A stretch of DNA of 64,000 nt. It comes from Candidatus Binatia bacterium. GTDB taxonomy: Bacteria > Desulfobacterota > Binatia > HRBIN30. The notes beneath the pieces are model-generated. The model did not search any database. It was not told where the DNA came from and saw nothing but the letters and a program-made list of their open reading frames with translations. The position numbers and the translations under genes were made by a program. The stretch is taken from contig JAKLJW010000001.1 of NCBI GenBank assembly GCA_023150935.1, positions 124,001-188,000 of the forward strand, given 5' to 3'. Below, one piece after another: positions 32,563-40,506 of this stretch; position 1 is the first letter of the stretch, and each line of letters begins with the position of its first letter.

Positions 32563-34926
32563 TCAACCGGGCGCGACGGTAGTCTGGTCGCTCGCTGCTG
32601 TCTGTGGTTCCGATCCGGGGCTCGGTCGGGTGGCGTAGAGCGGTACGACGTCGGTGCTGCGCAACCAGCCGACCTCGCCGCCGGCGCGGGTAACCTGCAC
32701 CCAATCGAGGAAGCGCCGGTCGATGTTCACGATGCCACCGGCGGCAATCGGCTTCTCGACCTGCGCCACCGCCGTCGGTACCGAACGTAGCGACGTCTCC
32801 GCAGCGACCATCGCCGCGTTGGGGGCAGACAGGGGGCCGTAGGTATGTAATGCCGTCGCGGCAGCGGCGAGCGATATGATCCCCGGCAACAGCGTTGCCG
32901 CGGCGCGGGCGGGTCGTAGCGGCTTTCCGCGATGCCGGCGGTAAAGTGCCAGGGCCGAAGCGCTCATCAGAAGTCCGGCACCAAGTGCCAGCGTGACCTG
33001 CCAACCGGCGGGCGCAAGCAGGGTCGCCAACCGGGCAGGGCCGGTGCCGCGCACCAACGATACGAGGCGGGAGTCTGCGGCCGGAGTCCGGTCGATGAAG
33101 GTACCCAGGTTCCAGCGTGCGGCGTCGTCACGCGGGTGCAGCAGGAACGCCGCTGTCGTCTCCGCCAGGGCGTGTCCGGAATTCCCGAGTTGCGCCTCGG
33201 CGAGGCCGAGGTTGTAGCGTGCGATCCAATCCGTCGGTTCCGCCGCAACGCGTTGTTGCCAGGCGTCTCTTGCGGCGGTGAAGTTACCGGACTGGTAGTC
33301 ACCCAGCGGTCCCGCCGCGGCGGGACCGCTGCAGGCGAGGACGGCCACGACCACCGCGGGTGCGGCGGTGGCGAACAGATGCCGGGGTACAAAACTGCGC
33401 AGAACGTTGAAGCGTGGAAGGCCGGTATATCGTGCCGCGCGCAGCGCCCGGTCGCACCACTCCGGAGGGAGAGTACCATCCGGCGCGTGGATGGCCCGCT
33501 CGCTGTGCGTCCACAGTTCCGTCCATTCGTGTCCGGCGCTGGCGGATAAGGGGAGGCAGAGTGCGCGCCATGCCGTGCTCGTCGGGGCCTGGGTCGGCAA
33601 TCCGAGAGCGCAGACGGTCGTTCGTTGCCAGTCGAGCAAGGCTTGCTCGCGGTCTTTGGGTGTTTGAGCGCGGCGCACGGCGGCAACCACGGAGGCGAGG
33701 CGGAGCGCGGCAAGGCGACGGGAACGCAGAGGGTCGCTTTCCCGGGCGCGCAGGGCGCCGAGCCGGAGCGTGAAGGCAGCGAGCAAGAGGAATGGCACGG
33801 CCAGCGCGGTGAGCAGGACCGAGGTCGTGAAGGGGGCAATGGCGCCTGCGCTGCCTTCGATCGGCCCCCGCGGCAGCCGGGTGACCGCGGCTTCTGCGAC
33901 GGCCGGCGGTGCGGCGGGCGCGGCAGCCGGCGCCGCAACGGATTGTGCCTGCGCCGGTACGGGTCCGGGTTGCACGCCGATCGCCGGCACGGCGGCCTGG
34001 ATGGTGACGTACTCGCCCTGGTCAGGATCGAAATAGACGAATCGAACCGGGTCGAGTTGCAGTTCTCCGGCCTCCGCGGGGATGAGCACGAGTTCTTCGG
34101 TTACCGAGCCCGTAAAGCGCTCCGACTCCGCGAATTCGGTCCGCGTCTTCGGCTTCAATGTGCGCGTGCCCGCCGGCGTTGTCCTTCCCGGGAGGTCGAT
34201 CCCCGTCGGCCAGTTGCCCGTGCCGCGCAGAGTAAGACTCCACGTCACCGGTTCGCCGGCTTTGACGGTGCCGGGTGTCAGTTGCGAGTCGAGCGTGAAA
34301 TGACCGACCGCACCGCTGAAGCCCGGGGGCGCCGGCTGCGGCAGCGGGCGCACTTCGAGGGCGACTGGCGCACTGGTGGCGGTTACCGTCCTTGTCGTTG
34401 CGGCCGCAAAGAACTCGGTGAAGATGTCGTCGGCGAAACCACCGGAGAAGAACCGGTCCTTGAACGCGTCGCCGATGCGGTTGCCTTCCCCGCGTACGCG
34501 CACCTCCTGAGCGATCTCGGGGAGAAAGCCGACTCCGGCGGCGGTAGCGGCGGCGCGTGAGCGGGAACGGATGGCGGGATTACCATTCACCGTGGTGCGT
34601 TCGGGCGCGCTCCAGGCGGTGGTTGCCGTGGTGTCGCCCTCGGCCTCGCGCCACTGCGGACTGCCTACGACCTGTCCGCCGCGGCTGCGGTCGGCAGTGA
34701 TCAGGACTTCTACTTCGATGACCTCGCCGGCGTAGGGCGTCCGGGTGGAAGGGATGACCTCGATGCGAATACCGTCGGCACTTTGTCGTTGCGGTGGCTG
34801 CGGCAGCGGTAGGGATCCGCCGCTGCCGCGCTGAGCCGCTACTGGCATTGCCGCCAGGGCGACGATCGAGCCGATGGTTGCGGCGAGTGAAAGTTGCCAG
34901 CGGATGTGATTGAGACCTCGGGTCAT
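32563..34926 (-). CDS. batD: BatD-like protein fused to BatE-like TPR and SH3 parts
   Basis: About 787 residues from the ATG at 34926 (TRGLNHIRW follows), which has GAGAGGAAA upstream; a GTG at 34941 overlapping the batBC stop is an alternative. Signal peptide, then BatD beta-sandwich repeats (~45-340) with a GFSGAVGHFTLDSQ motif, a membrane helix (~370-395), a Bat-type cytosolic/periplasmic segment, a tetratricopeptide stretch (GDYQSGNFTAARDAWQ, YNLGLAEAQLGN) and a terminal SH3-like piece (GWLRSTDVVPLY). The TPR-SH3 part corresponds to BatE. Bat proteins form an envelope complex linked to aerotolerance and stress in Bacteroides and Leptospira. Confidence 0.82.
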   Translation of the reverse strand: MTRGLNHIRWQLSLAATIGSIVALAAMPVAAQRGSGGSLPLPQPPQRQSADGIRIEVIPSTRTPYAGEVIEVEVLITADRSRGGQVVGSPQWREAEGDTTATTAWSAPERTTVNGNPAIRSRSRAAATAAGVGFLPEIAQEVRVRGEGNRIGDAFKDRFFSGGFADDIFTEFFAAATTRTVTATSAPVALEVRPLPQPAPPGFSGAVGHFTLDSQLTPGTVKAGEPVTWSLTLRGTGNWPTGIDLPGRTTPAGTRTLKPKTRTEFAESERFTGSVTEELVLIPAEAGELQLDPVRFVYFDPDQGEYVTIQAAVPAIGVQPGPVPAQAQSVAAPAAAPAAPPAVAEAAVTRLPRGPIEGSAGAIAPFTTSVLLTALAVPFLLLAAFTLRLGALRARESDPLRSRRLAALRLASVVAAVRRAQTPKDREQALLDWQRTTVCALGLPTQAPTSTAWRALCLPLSASAGHEWTELWTHSERAIHAPDGTLPPEWCDRALRAARYTGLPRFNVLRSFVPRHLFATAAPAVVVAVLACSGPAAAGPLGDYQSGNFTAARDAWQQRVAAEPTDWIARYNLGLAEAQLGNSGHALAETTAAFLLHPRDDAARWNLGTFIDRTPAADSRLVSLVRGTGPARLATLLAPAGWQVTLALGAGLLMSASALALYRRHRGKPLRPARAAATLLPGIISLAAAATALHTYGPLSAPNAAMVAAETSLRSVPTAVAQVEKPIAAGGIVNIDRRFLDWVQVTRAGGEVGWLRSTDVVPLYATRPSPGSEPQTAASDQTTVAPG

Positions 34927-34937
34927 CGCGTTTCCTC

Positions 34938-37052
34938 TCACCAGTCTTTTTCGCTCGGTGGCTGGACGGCGCGTCCTTCTGCCGCCTTCATGCGGTCGAA
35001 CAGCACGGCCGGAGCATCGGCCCGGCGCAACGCCGCCAGGGCCTCCGCGGCGCGCGTCGCGGCGCCGGCGGTTGCGGGGTCATGGACCGTGCCGCCGCCG
35101 ATCGTGGCTGCGGAGTCCGACTCGTCGGTGGCGGGGCGTCGTTCCTGACTGCCGGTCGCGGTAACCGATTGCGGCTTCTGGGCGGCGTCGTCGTGGTGGG
35201 CGTCGAGGTTGCGTGTGTCCGGCTCTCCCGCGCCGCCATCGGACTCTGCTTTCTCGGCCGCCGCTGCCAATTCCTCGGGCCTGGTCTCGTGACCTTCAGC
35301 CTCGAATTTCTGCGAAGCGGCCGACGTGGAGGGAGCACCGTTCGAAGTCGTGCCGTTGCGTTCCTGCGGCGGCGTTTGGGCGTCCTCGGCATCGCCGGCG
35401 GCTTGTGCGTTCCCTTCCTGGGATTCGGCTTCGGCGGAAGGGCGCGCATCGGGTTGCCCGGATTGTGTTCCGGACGCGGTCTCGCCCTGAGCGGGGTCTG
35501 CGGGATCGTCGCCCGCGTCGGCCGACGGCGCTGCGCTGGCTGAGGACTGTCCGGTGTCTTCCCGGCTTCCGTCCGAATCGGCCTGCCCGGGGTTTTCTTG
35601 CTCTGGCTCCGAAGGTGGAGGCGGCGCCAGCAATTGCTCTAACTGTCGTCGCAGGTCTCTCCAGTCCGCCGCCTGCGGGTCGAGTCGTTCGCCGTGCGCG
35701 ACGGCGACGAGGGCGTCGGAGATCGTCTGGGTGCGTTCGCTCTCGGTGCGGGCGTTGCGCGGGGCAGCGCTTGCGTATGCGACGGTCGCTCTGGCCAGGT
35801 CGGCGTAATCCGGGGCAGCCGGGTTGGGCTTGATGGCGATGCGACCGACGGCGGCTTCCAGCGCTTCGCGTTCGGATTGGTCATTGGGGAGAGGCGGCAG
35901 GGTCGAAACGGTAGGAGGGGCCGTTCGACCCTGCCGCTCTGGGGGTGCGGCCCCGGCGGCAGAGGCGGACCGCGGGGACGCCCAGAGAGGGATAATGAGC
36001 AGCAATGCAGCGGCGGCTTGTGCCGGTCTTGCCGCGCCCGGACGCCGCAAGGTGCGTGGCAGCGTGAGGGTAATGGGGAACTCGAGCCACAGGCTGAGCA
36101 GACCGCAGAGTACGGCTGGCGCGAGGAACCACTGATAACGGTCCGGCTCGCGAGTCGAGCGGGTTTCGACGAACGCCCCGCGGTCGCCGCGCGCCACGGT
36201 TTCGGCGATCAGCTCCGGAATGTCGACCCAGGCAGCGGCGGTACGGTAAACGCCGCCGGTCGTCGTCGCGATGGACTCGAGCGAGGCGGGTTCCAGCCGC
36301 GAGAGTACGGCGGCCCCGGAAGCGTCTTTGACGGCGCCGCCATCGGCGGCCGGCACGAGGGCTCCGGCGTCGGTTCCGATGCCGAGAGCGATCACCTTGA
36401 TACCACGCTGTGCCAGCGCGGGTACGGCGGTTTTCCAGGATTCGTCGAGGGCTTCCCCATCGCTGAGAACGATCATGTAGCGGTCGGCGGCGCCCGTGCT
36501 GAAGGCCTCGACGGCCGTGTCGATCATCTGCCCGAAGCGGGTGCCGCCCTGGGGAATGTACGACGGGTCGATCTGGGGCAGGAGCGCGCGCAACACCTCG
36601 GTATCGGCGCTCAGCGGGACTTGAACGAAGGCGCTGCCCGCGAACAAGAGCAGGCCGACGCGATCGCCGCGGACCTCGTCGACAAGGTTCTCGGTTAGCA
36701 GCTTGGCGCGGTCGAGCCGGGTGGGCGTGACGTCGTCGGCTAGCATGCTGCGGGAGAGGTCGAGCGCGACCAGAACCTCGCGGGCGTGCCGATAGCGAAC
36801 GTCGTCGACCTGTCCCCACTGGGGTCGTGCCAGGGCGATGACGCCGAGGATTGCGGCGCCAGCGAACAGCAGACCTCTCCCGCGACGATGGCTCACGGGG
36901 GGGATTGCCGTGAGGCCGCGGCGATCGGCCCACAGGCGTGCGATACGGCCGAGCGAGGTGCCGTGTGCCGCGTGGCGCCGGTGGAAGATCCACCAGGCGT
37001 ACACCGCGACGGCGGGAAGCAGCGATAGGGCGAGCGGCTGCGCGAAGGTCAT
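34938..37052 (-). CDS. batB: BatB-like VWA protein with BatC-like C-terminal extension
   Basis: 704 residues. Two N-terminal membrane helices, a von Willebrand A domain with the metal site DLSRSM and conserved TRFGQMIDTA, a third helix (~305-330), then a long hydrophilic tail. The tail starts with TPR-like helices (~400-475) and ends in an acidic Glu/Asp/Ser/Pro-rich region, as in BatC. The stop overlaps the possible GTG start of batD. It sits in the order moxR, DUF58, batA, batB/C, batD on the minus strand, the classic arrangement. Confidence 0.85.
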   Translation of the reverse strand: MTFAQPLALSLLPAVAVYAWWIFHRRHAAHGTSLGRIARLWADRRGLTAIPPVSHRRGRGLLFAGAAILGVIALARPQWGQVDDVRYRHAREVLVALDLSRSMLADDVTPTRLDRAKLLTENLVDEVRGDRVGLLLFAGSAFVQVPLSADTEVLRALLPQIDPSYIPQGGTRFGQMIDTAVEAFSTGAADRYMIVLSDGEALDESWKTAVPALAQRGIKVIALGIGTDAGALVPAADGGAVKDASGAAVLSRLEPASLESIATTTGGVYRTAAAWVDIPELIAETVARGDRGAFVETRSTREPDRYQWFLAPAVLCGLLSLWLEFPITLTLPRTLRRPGAARPAQAAAALLLIIPLWASPRSASAAGAAPPERQGRTAPPTVSTLPPLPNDQSEREALEAAVGRIAIKPNPAAPDYADLARATVAYASAAPRNARTESERTQTISDALVAVAHGERLDPQAADWRDLRRQLEQLLAPPPPSEPEQENPGQADSDGSREDTGQSSASAAPSADAGDDPADPAQGETASGTQSGQPDARPSAEAESQEGNAQAAGDAEDAQTPPQERNGTTSNGAPSTSAASQKFEAEGHETRPEELAAAAEKAESDGGAGEPDTRNLDAHHDDAAQKPQSVTATGSQERRPATDESDSAATIGGGTVHDPATAGAATRAAEALAALRRADAPAVLFDRMKAAEGRAVQPPSEKDW

Positions 37053-38074
37053 GCCGGCACCTCCGTGCGGGCCGGTGCCGCCGACGCGAAGGCGGCGGCA
37101 AGCAGCAATAGCGCCGGCCAGACGAAATAGGGGAACATGTCGACGCCGCGGCGATGGGCCGCGGCATCTATGGCGATCGGATTGGCTCGATCGATCGCCG
37201 CAAAGGCGGTGTCGATCGTGTCGGCGTCCTCGGCACGGTAATAATGACCGCCGGTGGCCGTCGCGATGTTGACCAGGGTTTCTTCGTCGAGGTCGGACTG
37301 CACCGTTTGGTAGCCGACCTTACGACCGTCCTCGGAGAAGACCGGCATCGGCACGAAACCGGATTGGCCGGTGCCGATCGTATAGACCGGCACTCCTTCG
37401 CGGGCCGCCAGGGCAGCGGCATCGGCCGGCGATGTTACGCCGGCGTTGGTCGCGCCGTCGGTGAGCAGCACCACGAACCCACCCTGGCGTCGACCGCCGT
37501 CCGCGCGGGCGGGTTGATCGAGACGGGCGACGGCGAGGGCGAGAGCGTCGCCCACGGCCGTGCCGTCCTCGACGAGGCCGACGTGGAGGCGATTGACCTG
37601 CTGTGCCAGCCAGTCGTGGTCTGTCGTCAGCGGTGCCAGGGTGTACGCGCGCCCGCCGAAGGCGACCACGGCAATGCGATCGTTGGGACGGCGAGCGACG
37701 AAGGCGTCGATGACAGGCTTGACGGCCTCGATACGGCTGATGCGCCGGCCGGCGCGCTCGCCGTCTTCGGCGAGCATGCTGCCGGAGATGTCGATTGCCA
37801 TGACGATGTCGTAGCCGTCCTGGGTGCGCTGCTCCTTTGGATCGATCCGCTGCGGTCGGGCGAGTGCGACGATCATGGCAGCTATGGCGAGGGTTGCCGC
37901 GACGGTGGCTAGGGGCGAACGGCGCGCGTCGTCGATGCCGGCCCAGCGGCTCGCGAAGGGAATGACGAACACCGGGCGCGCGCGCCGCGTTCGCAGCCGA
38001 CTTACGAGCGGCAGGGCGAGAAGCAGCAGCAGCCAGGCCGGGTCGGTCAGAGTCCAACCGAAAAGCTGGGTCAT
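37049..38074 (-). CDS. batA: BatA-like VWA membrane protein
   Basis: 341 residues: two N-terminal membrane helices, a VWA domain with an intact MIDAS (DISGSM, then DGTAVGDALALAV and LLTDGATNAG), and a C-terminal helix. The protein faces the periplasm or cytoplasm in an envelope complex with BatB. It overlaps batB by 4 bases and is overlapped by the DUF58 gene, so the operon is translationally coupled. Confidence 0.9.
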   Translation of the reverse strand: MTQLFGWTLTDPAWLLLLLALPLVSRLRTRRARPVFVIPFASRWAGIDDARRSPLATVAATLAIAAMIVALARPQRIDPKEQRTQDGYDIVMAIDISGSMLAEDGERAGRRISRIEAVKPVIDAFVARRPNDRIAVVAFGGRAYTLAPLTTDHDWLAQQVNRLHVGLVEDGTAVGDALALAVARLDQPARADGGRRQGGFVVLLTDGATNAGVTSPADAAALAAREGVPVYTIGTGQSGFVPMPVFSEDGRKVGYQTVQSDLDEETLVNIATATGGHYYRAEDADTIDTAFAAIDRANPIAIDAAAHRRGVDMFPYFVWPALLLLAAAFASAAPARTEVPA

Positions 38075-39024
38075 GCGCGCACCGCCTGCATTCGGGCGCG
38101 GAATAGTCGCACCAGAGCGCCGAGCGTGTCGTCGGTCGTGGTCACCGTGAACGCGTCGATGGAACGTGGGAACAGGTGCTGAAAGAACGCATCACGCTCG
38201 GTCACCCAGTCGCGATGGCGGCGACGGCTCGAGCGCGAACGCGGGTCGATCGGCAGCAGATCGCCCGTGGTCGGGTCGACCGCGGTGAGACGGCCGCAGG
38301 CCGGCAGGTTGCGTTCCCACGGATCTTCGACGCGAGCGCCGATGACCTCGTATCGGCGCCGCAGCGCCGTCCAGGCATAGGGCAGTGGGCCCGGGGCGAA
38401 ATCGCCGATCCAGAGCAACACGCTGTGACGCGGAAAGGCGAAGTAGAGCTGCTTCCAGTCCACCTGGACGTGGCCGCCGTCGACCAACTCCGGTACCGGC
38501 TGGCCGAGGAACTCGACGGCGGCACCGACGACGGCGCTGCGGCCGCGGGCCGGAGGTTTGACTGCCTGGCAGCGAGGGGTGGCATGCCAGAAGCCCACCC
38601 GATCGCGGTTCATTGCCGACAGCAGGGCGACGTAGCCGGCGAGTTCGAGAGCAACTTCGCGTTTCGTTCGGGACCCGGACCCGAACTGCAACGACGGGGA
38701 ATCCTGAAACAGGATGGCGACCGTGAGTTCTCGCTCCTCGACGAACTTCTTACGGTAGGGCTCGCCGAGTCGGGCGGTGACGTTCCAGTCGAGGTCGCGA
38801 ACATCGTCGCCCCAGGTGTAGCGGACCACCTGGTCGAACTCGCGGCCGCGGCCCCGGAATGCCGAACGGTAGCTTCCGCCGAGAGCGGAATCGGCCGACC
38901 GGCGCACCCGCCATTCGAGCTTGCGAAGTAGCGTGGTGGGCGACGGTGTCGAAGCGGTTGCGGTCATCGGCGGGGTGCGCGGTTCTTTGAGCCGGCGTTC
39001 CGTGCTCGGTGTTCGACGTTCCAT
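38071..39024 (-). CDS. DUF58 domain protein of the MoxR-Bat operon
   Basis: 317 residues. The DUF58 signature GREFDQVVRYTWGDDVRDLD and DWNVTARLGEPYRKKF is complete; the rest is a VWA-like fold. In this operon class the protein is cytoplasmic and works with the MoxR ATPase, probably as a chaperone-type complex. Its ATG abuts the moxR stop with no gap and its stop overlaps batA. Confidence 0.9.
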   Translation of the reverse strand: MERRTPSTERRLKEPRTPPMTATASTPSPTTLLRKLEWRVRRSADSALGGSYRSAFRGRGREFDQVVRYTWGDDVRDLDWNVTARLGEPYRKKFVEERELTVAILFQDSPSLQFGSGSRTKREVALELAGYVALLSAMNRDRVGFWHATPRCQAVKPPARGRSAVVGAAVEFLGQPVPELVDGGHVQVDWKQLYFAFPRHSVLLWIGDFAPGPLPYAWTALRRRYEVIGARVEDPWERNLPACGRLTAVDPTTGDLLPIDPRSRSSRRRHRDWVTERDAFFQHLFPRSIDAFTVTTTDDTLGALVRLFRARMQAVRA

Positions 39025-40110
39025 TCAGATGCGCGACGATTCGCCGGTGGGTATCGGCGTGCGGGCGAGGAGTTCGCCGAGCACGCTGTCGGCGCTCAGG
39101 CGTTCCGCTTCGGCTTCATAGGTCAGTCCGACACGGTGGCGGCAGGTGTCGAGGAAGAGTTCCTGGACGTGCGCCGGGGTGGCGTAGGTGTCGTCGCGGA
39201 CAAAGGCCAGCGCGCGCGCAGCCTGGACGAGGGCGAGGGTCGCGCGGGGCGAGGCGCCGAAGGCGAGGGGCCGAGGTCCGGTGCTGCGCGGACTTTCTGC
39301 GGCTCGCGCGATGTCGCGCGTGGCGCGCACAAGGGCGAGCACATAGCGCCGCAACGGCTCGCTGACGTGGATGCGGTCGACGCCGGCGCGCAGGGCGAGG
39401 AGTTCTGCGACGGAGGATACGGGGGAAAGTTGGGGCTGGGTGGTGATCTGACTCCAGCGCTGCAGCATACCCTGTTCGTCGTGTTCCGAGGGATAGTCGA
39501 CAAGGAGCTTGAAGAGGAAACGGTCGGTCTGGGCTTCCGGCAACGGGTAGGTGCCTTCCTGCTCGACCGGGTTTTGAGTCGCCATGACGAGAAAGGGTCG
39601 CGGCAGCGGATGCGACTGGCCGCCGATCGTGACCTGACGTTCCTGCATGGCTTCGAGCAGCGCGCTCTGGACCTTGGCTGGGGCGCGGTTGATCTCGTCG
39701 GCGAGCACGAGGTTGGCGAACACCGGGCCCAGGTGGACGCCGAAGGTGCCGTTCTGCGGTTGGAACACCATGGTGCCCACGACGTCGCTGGGCAGGAGGT
39801 CCGGGGTGAACTGGATGCGCTCGAAATCGAGGCCCATGGTTGTCGCGAGGCTCTTGACCAACAGCGTCTTGGCGAGACCGGGCATACCTTCGAGCAAGAC
39901 GTGACCGTCTGCCAGTAAAGCGACAAGCAGGCGCTCGACGATGGCTTCCTGGCCGACCACGGCCTTGCCGACTTCGGACCGTATGCGGTCAGCCCAGTCT
40001 TTCCCGCTGCAGAGGAGGAAGGTGTTGCGGACCTCGGCTTGCGCCGCTTCCGGGGTTGAGTGCGGTACCGCCGCCGAACCGTTCCCGTTGCCTACCATTC
40101 GTGTCTCCAT
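39025..40110 (-). CDS. moxR: MoxR-type AAA+ ATPase
   Basis: 361 residues from the ATG at 40110 (ETRMVGNG follows), preceded by GAGGAGGAAA. Walker A GMPGLAKT, Walker B with LADEINRAPAKVQSALLEAMQE, and sensor motif MATQNPVEQEGTYPLPEAQ are all typical of MoxR. It is a cytoplasmic chaperone ATPase heading the DUF58-bat operon, thought to mature or activate VWA proteins. It diverges from the gene at 40507. Confidence 0.95.
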   Translation of the reverse strand: METRMVGNGNGSAAVPHSTPEAAQAEVRNTFLLCSGKDWADRIRSEVGKAVVGQEAIVERLLVALLADGHVLLEGMPGLAKTLLVKSLATTMGLDFERIQFTPDLLPSDVVGTMVFQPQNGTFGVHLGPVFANLVLADEINRAPAKVQSALLEAMQERQVTIGGQSHPLPRPFLVMATQNPVEQEGTYPLPEAQTDRFLFKLLVDYPSEHDEQGMLQRWSQITTQPQLSPVSSVAELLALRAGVDRIHVSEPLRRYVLALVRATRDIARAAESPRSTGPRPLAFGASPRATLALVQAARALAFVRDDTYATPAHVQELFLDTCRHRVGLTYEAEAERLSADSVLGELLARTPIPTGESSRI

Positions 40111-40506
40111 GAGTTTCCTCCTCGTCCGAACCAGGGTGACCGGGAAGGTTGGCAAGCGGCGTGCCACGTTGCGCGGAAGCCTTGCTCCCGAGCGCAAGCC
40201 GGCGCGGAGTGGGTCGAGCAACCGGGGTATGGTTCAATTCGACCGTGGCGGGTGGCGGACATGGACCACCGAGTCCCAGGCGTTGCGTGAGGTTGCGGCT
40301 GGCAAGGCGAGTGCGTGCGGTTTGCCGCGATCCGACGTGAGTCGGGCCGCCTGACGGCGATGGGGACGGGGCGAGGCGTTCGGCCCGGTGGAATCGAGTT
40401 CGGGGGCGCGGGAGTTGCACCGGTGTGGGCCGGGCAGATATCAGGGTCGTTTGTGGCAAGAGCGGGGCAATTACGGCCGGAGGGCGGCCGCTGGTCCCTG
40501 GTGACG
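40111..40506. other. 396-bp divergent intergenic region
   Basis: Promoters for moxR (minus) and the lyase-like gene (plus) should lie here. The plus-strand frame is open across most of it, but the amino-acid content is atypical before 40507. I see no repeat or clear operator. Confidence 0.5.
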
